DNA of 64,000 bases from Bidens hawaiensis (Eukaryota > Streptophyta > Magnoliopsida > Asterales > Asteraceae): the NCBI GenBank assembly GCA_021521415.1, contig JAIQDT010001094.1, positions 496,001-560,000 on the forward strand. The letters are read 5' to 3'. Below, piece by piece: positions 1-12,506 of this stretch; the first letter of the stretch is position 1, and the number at the start of each line of letters is the position of its first letter. Below the pieces are notes generated by a model. That model had not been told where the DNA came from and did not search any database. It was given only the letters and a program-made list of their open reading frames with translations. The position numbers and the translations under genes were made by a program.

Positions 1-2470
1 TGCATCAAAAGGTGATGTGTATATATTATCTTAATTTTTTTAAAGCACCCGGGATTTTGTACATTGCTTTTGAGTTGAACAAACTCAAAATGATAGGCAT
101 TATAACCTTGATTTTTTTTAAAAAAATTTTATTACAGATAGATGCGATGAAGGATTTGTTTCTACTAGAGACGACAGCTCAGACCTACAATCCAGATTTT
201 AATGATGGGCAAGAGGAAGTGTATCAAATGGTGATGTATATTATCTTAAATTATTATATAAAGCACTTGAGGTTTATACATTGTTTTTGAGTTGAACAAA
301 ATCATCAAAAGGAACTGTAAATAATTGTTGCTGATAAAATATCAATCAAATGTCATTGAATAGCATTGAAGTTAAGACTTTAAATGATAGATAGGCACTA
401 TAAATTTGAATTTCTTTTTCTTATAGATTGAATCTATAAAGGATCTGTATCGAATAGAATCGACAACTCAGACATGCTATCATAATGTTGAAGATTGGCC
501 AGAGGAAGGTGAAGATTGGCAAGAGGAAGTGTATCAAAAGGTGTTGTATGCTATTGTTATCTTACGTTGTTTTAAAAGCAGCGAAAGCGCCTGATTTTTC
601 AATTTGCTTTTGAGTTGAACACATAGACTAAATGAACTGGTTTTTTTTCTTCTGGTTACAGATAAAAGCTATGAAGGATCTGTATCTACTTGAATTGTGT
701 GACACTCACCAGAAAGTTCTTTCCAAATTACAACAGGTAAGTTAGTGTCTCGTATCAAAGTTGGAAATTGTTCCAGTTTAAAACCATGTCGAATATTGTC
801 AAATCGTTTAAGATAATATGTTAAAACTTGCAAAAGCATATACCAAAGGCATTTGATGAATACATATACTGTTGTGCAGCACGATTCTCTTCCTCCGCAA
901 CTAAAAAATGAGCAATTTGAGAGGCTAAAACTATCTAAAGATAAGTTGGAGCGTCTCATGCAGTTCTTACAAATGCCTAAGCATGAAATATTATTAGCTA
1001 GTTATAAAGACAAGCTGGGCACTTATGAGAAGCATATTGTTCATGCCATCAATGGAAATAGGCGGATACTATCAGCCCAACAGCTGCGAGCACAAGCACA
1101 AGCACAAGCACACGCTCATATGCAATATTTGCAGCAGTTACAACAAACACATTCCCGATTCACGCAAAGGCTTGCAACTGCAACTGCAGTCGGTTTTCAG
1201 AAGCAATATGTGATGGATATGCAGAAACGGTTATGTCCACAAAAGAGAGCTGCACCAGAGCCTTCATCAAGTAGGCTTTTTTTGCTAATCAATCTGCTTA
1301 TTTTTAACTATTCAAACTATATTTTCTGCATGCTAATGCTTAAAGCTTCTGCTCTTCTGTAACATTTATAGATCTGACAGCTCAGACGGATAATCCAAAT
1401 GGCGAAGATTGGCAAGAGAAAGTGTATCAAAAGGTGCTGCTTATTATGTTAAACCAAAGTTTACCTTTGCGTTTCTTCTCACTGGTTTCAAAAATAAAAT
1501 CTATTTGAGTAAAAAGGATGTTACTGATGAAATATCAATCTAATGTAAAAAGCGTATACATGGTTTTTTGTTTGTAACTGTTTTTTTATTGTTCTGAATA
1601 CAGATAAAATCTATGAAGGACTTGTACCTACCAGAACTGAAGGTCATACACCTGAAAATTCTCTCCAGATTGCAGCAGGTAATTAAGTTGGTATATAATA
1701 CTATTTGACAATAGTATTATCTTGCAAAAGCATACAGCCTAAGGAAATTGTTTATTTATAAACCTACTGTAAACATTTTGTTGTGCAGTACGATTCTCTT
1801 CCTGAACAACCAAAAAACGAGTTCCATGCGCAGCTGAAAGTCGTTAAAAAGATGTTGGAGCATTTCATGCGATTTTTACAAATCCCTAAGCATGAAATAT
1901 TAGCTATTCATAAAGACAAGGCAGTTTCTTATGAGAAGCAGATTATTCATATGATCAATGCAAATAGGCGGTCTCGCTCTCGACCACAAAATACAGTGAG
2001 TGGGCCACAACACTAGAACTTTTATATTTCATGATATCTTGGAGAACTGCTTAATTTTGTTATCTTTTTTTGAAGTTGTGATACCGTGGCAATTTTTTAC
2101 GTTTGTATATGTTAACTAAAACTTATGTTTTTTTTCGCATCTTCCTAATATCGTGCCATCTAATAATATTCAACAAGTGATGTCACAGAGCAAGCACAAT
2201 AAAAATGGTTCAACCGGAATGCAAGGCTCTTCTAGTTTATCGTTTGAATCATCACCTGTCAGTGGCTTACACCAACCCACCATGGCAAGTGGTGCCAGTC
2301 CAAGTTCAAGCTTGCAGAACATTCCAAACATGTCTAGTGTTCAACAAAACCAGCTCATTGGTGACACCAGCATGGAATCGGATGATTGGAGGGATCAAGT
2401 GCAAGCAAATTCACGAGAAAGGATAATATCCAAGATGTATGCACCAATATCCCATGCTGTCAAACTTTGA
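1..2470 (+). pseudogene. MED15-like gene copy 1, modular and truncated at both ends
   Basis: This copy is built of exon modules related to the central part of plant Mediator subunit 15 (MED15), a coactivator that binds transcription factors. Exons seen by splice sites are: end of one at 1-11, then 138-230, 427-540, 662-736, 880-1270, 1372-1433, 1604-1678 and 1789-1995 (or to a stop at 2016). They encode repeats of GDWQEEVYQK, IKAMKDLYL and HDSLP...LERLMQFLQMPKHEIL. A Ser/Gln-rich stretch follows at 2153-2350, then MESDDWRDQVQANSRERIISK, the start of a KIX domain, which ends at a donor-like GTATGC (2437) with no second half behind it. Exons 138-230 and 427-540 look like fusions of a repeated exon with its neighbour. 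The family assignment is solid; that it is a broken or chimeric copy is inference. The left end lies outside the window. Confidence 0.72.
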
Positions 2471-2622
2471 TGGTAATAGTGTAGACCCTTAGATCCAGGT
2501 ATTTCATATAACACATCATTTAATACCGTGCCATAAATTTTTATAAATATGATCTTTGCAGGTATACAAGTTTATAAATTAGTAGTGAGTTGGCTCTAAC
2601 AACTGCAATTTGATATTGTATG

Positions 2623-2754
2623 CAGGGGCGGTTCTTTCCTTGGGCCAGGTCGACCAGCTTTTTCGCTCAGTAGTGCAATTTTTCTGAAAACAAAAAATAA
2701 ATTATATGTATTGAGTTTGGCCCACCTAGATTAATTGTTCAAGATCCGCTACTG
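2623..2754. mobile_element. Small hAT-like MITE
   Basis: This is a 132-bp element with short inverted ends, CAGGGGCGG on the left and CCGCTACTG on the right. It is flanked by 8-bp direct repeats ATTGTATG (2615-2622) and ATTGAATG (2755-2762), 7 of 8 matching. An 8-bp target duplication and CAG-type ends fit the hAT superfamily. It has no coding capacity. Confidence 0.6.
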
Positions 2755-2762
2755 ATTGAATG

Positions 2763-5032
2763 ACATTTTGGGAAAGTTGCTTAATCTTATAGCCTTTCTT
2801 TGAAGTTATGCTACCCTGGCAGCAAGTATAGTTAGAGAGGGGGTAAAAAATTGTTTAAATCAACTAACCTTTCATTTCAAAACAGAATTTAAGCTCTTGC
2901 TATACTTCCAATTTGCAAGATTCCTCATTTGCTCATAACATGTCCTCTTTTAACACCCTTCATCCGCTTATAGGGTTCTTGCTTGTTAACAAGTCATTAG
3001 AATTTGCTTCGAAAGTTACGCGAGAATTAATCATTAGTAGGAGGTGAGTATCGTTAATAAGTTGCTATTGATCATCGGTGGTAGTTGTGAACAGTAGCCA
3101 AACGCGAGCAGTGGTAAGTGATAATTGATTGTCATCGACAGCAAGTTGGTGCGATTAGGTTTTGTCATCGACACCGGGTTGCTGTTAATATGCAATTAGT
3201 CAGTGTCCCGATGCTGCGTTGCCGACAATATAATATGCAGTCATCATTGGTTTTATTTTATCAAGCCTCTTAAAGATATGTTTATTGTTTATCATGTTGT
3301 AATCACATTAGCATTTTTCTTTTCTTTACAATCTAAACTAAATAATTATTTTAATATCATAATGACAAACTATAAATTTGATCTAGGATTGTGTTGAGAC
3401 TTTAGATCACCATGTGACAAATACTGGTATTTTTTATTAATTATATCACAAATATGGAAGCATAGCTCTTCACGTTACAACAAATGTACTTTCAATATAA
3501 ATTAAAAATATGATCCACTAACAACTTTTGATCAAACATAAGAAATTTTTAAATCTACTCGAGACAACAAAACCGTAATGTCGAAAATCAAAATACAACT
3601 TTTGACTAAAGCAATAAAACTTTAGCTAAGATAATTCCAATCTTGTTAACAACCTCCAACACATCATAACCCGACAACGTAATGCCACAACAGGTTGGGA
3701 AGCATAACCCTACTTGTTTATGCTGCTTAATTATCAGTTGCAGTTTCTACTGCCATATCATCTACAAATTCCAAAAGTGTTGCTGTAACTAAAAAATAGT
3801 TAGGACACTTGGGGCATTGCAGTCCACATGCACAACATGTTAGCAATTCTAACAATAACTTCAGTATGTGAAATTGACTTAAAGGAATATGGATCAAACC
3901 TCAAACATGCCAAAAAAGTTTTAAGTTACTTTAAGTCAGTTCGGTTTTGGTTTCATTTTTTTCATCCATATCAGTTCGATTTCAGTTTTTTTTGTTTTCA
4001 TTTCAGTTCGGTTTCGATTTTTTCAGTTTCCAAATACCATTAACTTGACCCTAAATTATCAATTTTCCTCTTGGTTCTAGTCAAACAGGCCAAATAAAGT
4101 GTTTAAGCCAACCGGCTCGATTAAAATTTTTTAGCCAAACAGGTGGAATAGACCTTTTTAGCCAAAGTTGACCTTTTTGGTGGTAAAAGTTCACAAAAAA
4201 AAAAAAATCAATGGTGTTCGACGGATAAAATCTTTTATTTTTCAGTAATAACCAAAATCTTTTAATAAAACGATTTAGTATATCTTTAACTTATTTGACC
4301 CATTTTCCTGTTAGTTCTTTTAATATGGCCCATTTGAAACCGACCCGAACTCACTTACTGATCCGACCCGAAGCCACCCATAACCTGAGTAAAAAAACAC
4401 TTTACTTACCAGAACCTGACCTAAAGCAACCCAAAACTCGATTAAACAACAAAAAAAAATATTGAACCTGACTCGATGCAGCCCAAAACCTGATTAAACA
4501 ACACCTGAAACCGAACACCTCTGATTAAATAAGCTTACTTTTGTTTGGGCTCGGGCGCATTTAAGTTCTTCACGGGCCTGTTTATTCTTTTAGTCTCGAG
4601 CTTGTTTAAGTAATAACTCACCTGCCAATAGCCCTTTTGGGTTTAGGGGGCATTTAACATAAACCGCCAGTGGTTCTTCTTCCTCCACATTTATCAGCAT
4701 TAATCGTTGCATTGGTGATAAAGTTATTGTTGAGGGTTGTCTCGCTTATGCAACAGAATAACTACCAACAATTATAACCACCGGCTGTCATACTCTTTTA
4801 CGAAGAGTTGCAATGTTTCAACAAACTGTTGTGATGGTTCTTTAGCTATAGAAGGACTGTGGTCGTTCTGTTTTACATACATATTGAAAAATGCGTTTCG
4901 GTACAATCGCTAAAGAATATTTGTTCTTGTGTTTTTATTTCAATTATTCGGTTAAATATGTTGAGTATAACTAAAATCTGTTAAGTATATCATGAAAGTT
5001 AAAATTAGTCCACTCATTTGAAGTTCCAGCAG

Positions 5033-5036
<4 letters not shown>
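2763..5036. other. Intergenic, no gene recognised
   Basis: AT-rich sequence with no supported gene. Around 4320-4510 there are many short ACCCGA/ACCTGA-type words, probably an eroded repeat. No splice-consistent coding exons or RNA genes were recognised. Confidence 0.5.

Positions 5037-5067
<31 letters not shown>
5037..5067. repeat. (TA)n microsatellite
   Basis: About 15 TA dinucleotides in a row. Confidence 0.95.
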
Positions 5068-5070
<3 letters not shown>

Positions 5071-5172
5071 AACAGCAATGCATTAAAAAACAAACTCTGA
5101 AGGAGAGGGAGAGAGAATACACAGCAAACAAAGAAAAGAAAACAAAATAATACAACCCAACCCAGAAGAAAT

Positions 5173-5902
5173 CGATGAGAATGAGATGTGTAATTATTTT
5201 TTATTCCACGTTCGCCAAAGATGAAATTGAATGAATACCCCGACCAATTAAATTAGCTGCCACTAGTTCGTTTATGAAAAGAAAATGAAGGAAAATAAAA
5301 TTTTCTCTTCTTGTCTTTTCTTTTGACATCACTTTTTTTTTTATTTTCTTTCCTTCCTAATCTTTCTAATTTAGAAAGATACATTTTTTATTATTTTATT
5401 CCTTATTTTCTCCTCCCTTCCCTTCTTTTCTCTCCTTTCTTAAATGAAACTCTGGAACACAACAAATTTTTTCCATCCCTTATTTTCCTTTCTTTTCTTT
5501 CTTTAAATGAAACTCGAGAAGACCGTGTTAATGATAATCTCCAAACAAAACAATTTAATTTGATAGGTATTCAACTTTCCCAAATGCATAGGTCATCAGA
5601 ATATCGTAGAAGTTATATTATCCTCGTTGACATCTTCAATGTTGTTTGTTTCCTCTCAGATTTTTTTTTTTTGGTTATCATTTTAGATCTCTTATAAAAT
5701 GGGTACTAATATTTGAAATCTCTCTAAATCTACAAAATTTATTTATTATGAATTTAGGTTTTTTTTAAATTTATGTTAGTTTAAATTATCCAAAACTTGA
5801 ATCATTTAACTAATTAAAATTTCTCTTTTTTTATGTAAATTCATTTTAAATCCATGATTCATATTTTCTGTAAAAAATAATTACACATCTCATTCTCATC
5901 GG
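5173..5902. mobile_element. MITE-like element with about 31-bp perfect terminal inverted repeats
   Basis: The left end carries CGATGAGAATGAGATGTGTA followed by ATTATTTTTTA, and the same sequence is found inverted at 5872-5902. The inside (about 670 bp) is AT-rich and non-coding. No target duplication could be fixed, so the superfamily is open. Confidence 0.6.
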
Positions 5903-8837
5903 TCACAAATCACAACCCTTACAATATATTTTGTATTTATTTTAATTGATGTGTAAAATTACTCACGTGCTGAGATTTATAGAGCATAAAATAAACCGAG
6001 CTCGAGCCCTCAGGATGCTTAACAACCATTTGGTGTATATAGAAGACTAGAAATGCGTTGGTGTTTGAAAGTAAACTGGTTAATCTTAGCGATTTGATTG
6101 GTGAGATAAAAGCATTGAGCTTCTCATAGATGCGTACTAGATAGAAGTGGCCGAGCTTATCGTGTATTAATCTCACTCTAATTTTGTTGGGAGTCAATTA
6201 TCGATTTCTGGTATTTATCTTCGAATAATTCTTGTATTAATCTATTCCATCCATTTCGAAACAATTTCACCCAACTCATTGCTGTTGATCATCTGTTCAA
6301 TTCATAGCATCCAATCTAACTAATCTATTAATGCAAAACATGTTCCACATGAATTTCAAATATGCCATCCACATGAGTTGTCAACTAATCAATTTCCATT
6401 TATATATATTCCAGCTAATTAACTAATTTAATAATCAACATTCCTTCAATTTTTATGTTAAATGATATAATAATGCATTTATTACTATTTAGTACTTATT
6501 AATTACTTCAATTAAACCAATTATTGCTTTCTTAAAATTATATTTTTAACTGTTTCTAATTACCTCAATTAAGTTATTACCTCAGAAAAAATGGTTGGTT
6601 TCAACAGCTTGATTTTTTTTACAGAGATATTATGAATTTACGGGTCAAAAGTGTTTGGTACAAGTTCACTACATTTGTGAATAAAAATTGGAGCGTAGTT
6701 GAAAAGAAGTTATAGCAGTTCATAATATTTCTCAAATAATTTGTCCTTATACTATATTTTATGGTTACCTCAAAGTTTTTTTTTTTTTTTGGTGACCTTT
6801 TTGGTTAAAATTGTGATCAAGCCGTAATGGACAAAACCAATCCGCTCATAGTTGGTAAACGACATAACCAATAGTGTTGTGACTAAGGTCGTTTCTTTAT
6901 ATGAGTGCACAAGCTTGACCAATTTCAACTAAAAGATGGTCAAAGTTATTTTATATATGTGTGTGTAAGATTCAACTTCTTGTTTTACATAAGTCTCAAA
7001 AACAAATGCAAAAGCTACAATGTTATATAAAAGTTTATATATAGAAACAAAGATAATTTTACTATTCACGTCATTTTAGTTTTTATGTTAATTATCAGGC
7101 TCATATTTAGTTCAGGTCAATGGCTTTTTAGTAAAATTAATTCGGCTTGAAAAAGGTTATGAACGGAAAGAGTTCGGTTCGAAACAGGTTGTTTTAAAAA
7201 AATATCAAATTGGTTCGGTCAAAACATGCTAGTTAAAAAGGGTTACGATTTGAATAAATTCAGGTCAAATCGTATTGTTTTAAATCATAGTAGTTTTAAC
7301 TTAAAAATAAAATTCATCATTCATGTATTCTTAGGTTTGAAACTCCTAATTATCTAATTAAAACATTAATAAATACTTGTAGTTCAATTTAAATAGGTTT
7401 GAAATCAAATTAACAATAAGTCAAATTTTGTAACTCAAATAAATGATTCTTGCTTAATCGTTATTGATTTGAATTTTGAAAAGAAAATAACACCTTAAAA
7501 AAATTGGGTATGAATGGGAAGGGTTAGGTTCAAATAAGAAGTTTGATTTTCTTAAGAAGGCTAGGAAATAGGGTATTTTTGTCTTAACAATTTTATATCA
7601 AAACCCACTTACTTTAATCTCAAAACCCACTTACATTCATTTCAAAAATCCACTTACATAAAACTCAATTACATCTTCAATCATCTCCTACAACCACCGC
7701 CCACCGCCACCACACCCGTCACCCACCGCCACCACCTCGCCGGAAAAGTCCGAAAAAACACAATGGAAAAACATTATGAAAAACACAATGTAAAAAACAG
7801 AATGGAAAAAAACACTATGAAAAAAAAACACAATGATAAAAACACAATAAAAAACACAATTGTATGACATAATGGAGAAAAATACTATTGTATAATACAA
7901 TTTTGGTAAAACACAATTTGTAAAAAACTCACTAATTTTTTTTTAATTTTTATATTACAATATGGTACTCATATTAAAGATAAAAAGACACTCGTTATTA
8001 TGGTGAATTTGTTTTTCAATAAAAACATAGTAAGAAAAGTTGTGGACGTTTAAAATTGATGGGGGAATTTGGCATTTACCTTGCATGTGAAGAGAGAAAG
8101 TCAACAAATGTGTTATTTCTTTTATATTTCTTTTATACCCTTCCCCTTATGTTCACACTTGATTTCCCCCTAAACTAATCTCAACCCTCCATATCCAGAA
8201 TCAATGGACAAGATTACTTCTTATTTTTCCTACAAAAACTATACTTCCTATTATAACCTAACCATGAATGAGAATTATGGGCTTTTATCTATTTTATTTT
8301 GTGCTTTCATTGTAACACATATGATTTTAAAGAAACAGAATCAAATACATTTTATTCTTAACATGAAAATAGTGGGAACCAATTTGCTGTCGTTATTAGC
8401 TTTATTTTTATAAGTGTTTGCTGTTATTTTTTGTTCGTAGTTGCTAATTTTCAATTATGAGACATTATAAGTATTTGCTTATTTATATTTTGTTGTTATT
8501 ATTAGATTTCTTCTTTTGTTGATATAAGTATTTGTTGGTATTTGCTGTTATTATTTCGTTCTTGATTTTGATTCTTTTGTTGTAATTTTTAGGTTTTTTT
8601 ATTTGTTATTATAAATAATTGTTTATGTAGATAGATATTGTAGTTGATATTGTTTCTTACGTTCTCGTTTTTTTATAAATTGATATTATTTCCTACGTTC
8701 TCATATTAAGACTAAAATACACATGAACATTCCCCTGGTTTTAAAAACATTTTTTGTTTTGTTTTGTTTTGTTTTGGGGTTATAGTAGTTATTGCTTGTT
8801 ATAATTACTTAATTTTATTCTAACCAGTTGCCGATTA
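5903..8837. other. AT-rich intergenic region with a degenerate AACACAATG repeat
   Basis: No gene recognised. At 7757-7915 short units of the type AACACAATG/AAAAAC recur about ten times. The reverse complement of this pattern appears inside the foldback element at 30003-30624. The open frames here are low-complexity by-products of the repeat. Confidence 0.5.
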
Positions 8838-8895
8838 ATAAAAAAAATTAACTTTTATTTGACTTAATTTTTGAGCCCGTCTATAAAAAGCATTG

Positions 8896-9446
8896 TAAAT
8901 TTAAGGAAAATTGAAAATCAATCATCCCACCTTTTGTGTATTGGACGTTAATAATCTCACCATTAAAAATCACTAGCAATGGTCCCACATTTTAACTATT
9001 TTTGTCTCACTGGTCCTCCATTAAAAAATACTTAACGTCGTTATGTTTTTTCCCTAGTTTCAAACCAATGTTTTAGGGCTTTTGATCGGAATAACGATAC
9101 GGATCGACCAGTGTAAAACTTATCTCAAATGGTGATTCAAACGACGAAACAATGTTTCAATTCGGGTGCTTGAATTTCCAATTAACAAAAATCAAGACAT
9201 TTGAATCACCGTTTCGAAATAAGTTTTACATTAGTCGACTCATATCGTTCTTCCGATCAAAAGCCCTAAAACATTGGTTTGAAACTAGGGAAAAAACATA
9301 ACGACGTTAAGTATTTTTTAACGGATGACCAGTGAGACAAAAATAGTTAAAAGGTGGGACCATTGCTAGTGATTTTTAAAGGTAAGATTATTATCGGCCA
9401 ATACACAAAATGTGATATTATTGATTTCCAATTTTCCTAAATTTAG
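8896..9446. mobile_element. Foldback (long inverted repeat) element
   Basis: Two arms of about 240-260 bp are inverted copies of each other and almost meet in the middle (about 9165-9185). The outer ends are TAAATTTAAGGAAAATTG and its inverse at 9430-9446. The element is flanked by about 65-bp direct repeats (8838-8903 and 9460-9530, sharing TTTGACTTAATTTTTGAGCC). A single diverged arm of the same family lies at 27362-27606. It is non-coding and would form a strong hairpin. Confidence 0.75.
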
Positions 9447-9739
9447 AAGTAATAGTTGATTTAATAAAAAGAATTAACTGTTATTTGACTTAATTTTTGA
9501 GCCCGCCTATATAAAGTATTATAAATTTAAAAGTAATAGTTTGATTTAAGTTGTTTTGAAAAAATTAACATATTCTAAACTTTTTTGATTATAATTAATA
9601 AATTATTTGCTTAAGCAGTTCTCATGTGTTTATTTTTTTTAATAGTATTCAACTATCTATCACGCATACTTATTTTTACAAACTATAAATGTTGCTTTAA
9701 TGTGATAATAACATACTAAATTTGCGTGTGACATGAGTT

Positions 9740-10430
9740 AACGAAGGTTGGAATGAAATGACTCATTTAAACATAATGAAAATAAGCGTGTTTGATTGTA
9801 AATTGGAAATGATGAGTCATTACCAAAGGAATGGTTTTTTTCTAATAATAGTTATTTCCACTCCTCCCACCCTTCTTTACCTTATTTTCATGTTAATTAT
9901 CCATTTTGTTTTTCAACAGCATTTCATAATTCTTATACTAAAACATAGCAATTGAAAACATTTTTAATAAAATGTTCTATAATTCCACCATGATTTGTTC
10001 ATATCATTCTAAATTTCAATCTACCGATTTTTGTTTATATAAATTACGAAGCATGTTTAATTTATTTATATATATTAATTGGATAATGTTGTGAAAATTG
10101 GTAAAACAAATTATTTTGAATAATGGATAATTTTGTCATTCTTATTAACTATATTCCATTCTTTCGTCTTTTCGCGTATACCAAAGAACACAATGTATTG
10201 ATGCGTTTCATTCCCAAAGGGTAACCAAACATGACACTTGAATGATTAACTGTATTCCATTCTTTCATCTTTTCGCGTATACCAAAGAACACAATGTATT
10301 GATGCGTTTCATTCCCAGAGGGTAACCAAACATGGCACTTGAATGATAGTGATCCATTCTATTCTCGTATCCATTCCATTCCTTTGTTTATTCAATTCTC
10401 TTACTATTCTATTACCTTATACCAAACAGA
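9740..10430. mobile_element. MITE-like element with inverted ends and an internal tandem duplication
   Basis: The left part resembles the left part of the element at 13345-14070 (TGTTTGATTGT...ATGAGTCATTACC). The right end reads ATTACCTTATACCAAACAGA, the inverse type. Inside, a segment of about 103 bp is tandemly duplicated (10144-10246 and 10247-10349, a handful of differences). No coding sequence. Confidence 0.45.
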
Positions 10431-10612
10431 CACTAAAATTTTTTAATTAATTGTGTTTGACTTAATAAAATCAGTTATGTTGATGAATGTGATGCTGGCT
10501 AATAGCAGAGCCATATAGAGTTCAGTGGGTTCGGCTAAACCAGTCTTCTTAATATACTTAATAAGAATATTTCTATATCATGTTATACGGATCATTTTTG
10601 TTTATAATATGA

Positions 10613-12107
10613 CTAGTTTTAGAGCCCGTGTCATACACGGGATAATTCAAATTATAAAATTATAAATAAAACAAATAATTACATAGCGTATATGAAAAAA
10701 ATGTATTACATCTATGCTTGTATCTATACAATGTGTACATAAATTGATTTTATTTATATCACAAAATTATTTTTTTAAATGAACTTATTAAAAAATGCTC
10801 GTGCAAAAACGTACCCGAAAATATTTCTTTCTATTGAAAAATTCATTCTCGGTGCCATATATGTATAATTGAAAGACTTTTGGTTATGAACAAATTTTGA
10901 AAATAAAGCTTCTCATACGATAGTAGTTCTAACCATTCAGGCTAAATACAAAAGGAGCGTTACCTCTATTGATATATTTATCAATTTACCACTAATTAAA
11001 GGAAAGTGGAATATTAAATTGTAACAATGGATGTTCTTCAAGAGCTATGTTTTTCTGAGCTATACCATGAAAAAGATTATGATAAGTTTCGGATGGCTTC
11101 TCTATTTTCTCATAATGACAACATAAAAAATAACATATTAACCCATCCAATTTTGTGAATATTTTGTTTTATTTGAGCATAGTTTTCCATGACATGCTTC
11201 CCATACAACATTATGATCACCATTGAAGGAAAAATTAATGTTAATATAAATATTTCAAAATTGATAAAAGTTAGAAGCATAAATAGGCATGGGGGTGGTA
11301 TGTCGAAAGTGGTCGCAATCTTTTCTTACATTTTAATAGTTGAGGGAAAAATAGTCATTTGCCAAATCCCGAACCTTTTGATTATTTTAAACAATCCCTT
11401 AAAAATAAATTTTAAACCCGAATCATGTTTAAAATTCTAATTTTCATACTTTTGACAATTTAAATTCAACACTTTGAACCCATAACAAATTTGACAATAA
11501 ATCTATTTTGCATTCTCAAACTTTTAAAAATAATCAAAATTTTCATTTTTGATCAGTAACAAATTTTTACCTAAATGTAGTTAATTTGTACCAAATAATC
11601 TATTTACCAACTTTTGACCCATAATATCAATTTTTAGCTCCATAAAAAACCCGAAACAATTTTCATTTGAGAAACATGATTTGTTGTTGATTTTTGAAAT
11701 TCACCCAAGTATTTTGAAATATGTAGTAAAATAATATGTTAATATTTATATTTATAAAAATATATAGATATTATATAAATATAGTGTAAAAGAAAAGTGC
11801 ATAATTATTGATATATTACATATATTAGGGTAAATTAGTTTTGAAGGGAAAAAATTATGAGAATTAATCAAAACATGACAAGTGTTCATAATTATTTTAC
11901 TTTATTAGAATAGATAGATACATTCATTAATTATACACACATTATTTTTGTGTAACCTTTCATTTTTATGATCATAAACAATGCATAATCTCAGCTACTA
12001 GAAGTTTATAAGAGATTTATGACTTTTGTAACTATTGTTATTCAACCCGACGCAAACACGAGTTTTTAACCTAGCTATATTAGTACTTATAACAAGCGCT
12101 ATTAAGA
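10613..12107 (-). mobile_element. Non-autonomous Helitron (probable)
   Basis: Read on the minus strand, the 3' end is the hairpin CCCGTGT-ATG-ACACGGG (plus 10625-10641), eight bases, then CTAG followed by T. This is the classical Helitron terminus (hairpin, CTRR, insertion before T). The proposed 5' end is TC at plus 12107 preceded by A. Near it, a GTGTTTGCGTCGGG-type sequence (plus 12047-12065) resembles the 3' hairpin. The inside is AT-rich with no helicase gene. The 3' end is well supported; the exact 5' end is inference. Confidence 0.5.
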
Positions 12108-12145
12108 TTATTATTAATAATAGAAGTAATCAGGTAAATAAATTT

Positions 12146-12506
12146 AATAACTTTAGATTACATAAATTGGATGTGGCTAAATGGTAAAGCACTCATTTTA
12201 CTAGTGAGAGACAGGGGTTCAAACCTCACTATCACCAATCTATATGGGAGATAGAGGGATGATCCTGGCTTGCCAGGGTTCGAGTCCTGATCTTACCCGG
12301 TTTTACCGGCTCCTCGCTGTCGTGCCATTTGGCGGGCGTGGGGGTTGGGTTTTATCCGGGGAATCCCTCAATAGGTGGACCGCTAGGGGCTCCGTCCGTC
12401 CAGACTCGTGGCCAGCTCGGGCTACCTTTAGCTAATAGAGGCTGCATACGAAGTACCCGACGTTACTTAGTTGGTCATTCTAAAAAAAAATAACTTTAGA
12501 TTACAT
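12146..12506 (+). mobile_element. tRNA-derived SINE with an 18-bp target-site duplication
   Basis: The 5' part carries RNA polymerase III promoter boxes: an A-box-like TGGCTAAATGGTAAAGC (12174-12190) and the B box GGTTCAAACC (12216-12225). A GC-richer body follows to about 12478, then a short A-rich tail. Perfect 18-bp direct repeats AATAACTTTAGATTACAT flank it (12146-12163 and 12489-12506). Together these are the signature of a SINE moved by LINE machinery. A second GGTTCGAGTCC at 12278-12288 suggests a composite tRNA-like head. The long direct repeat implies fairly recent insertion. Confidence 0.82.

Noticed and set aside
12244..12435. 63-residue frame
   Set aside because: Inside the SINE body; SINEs are non-coding.
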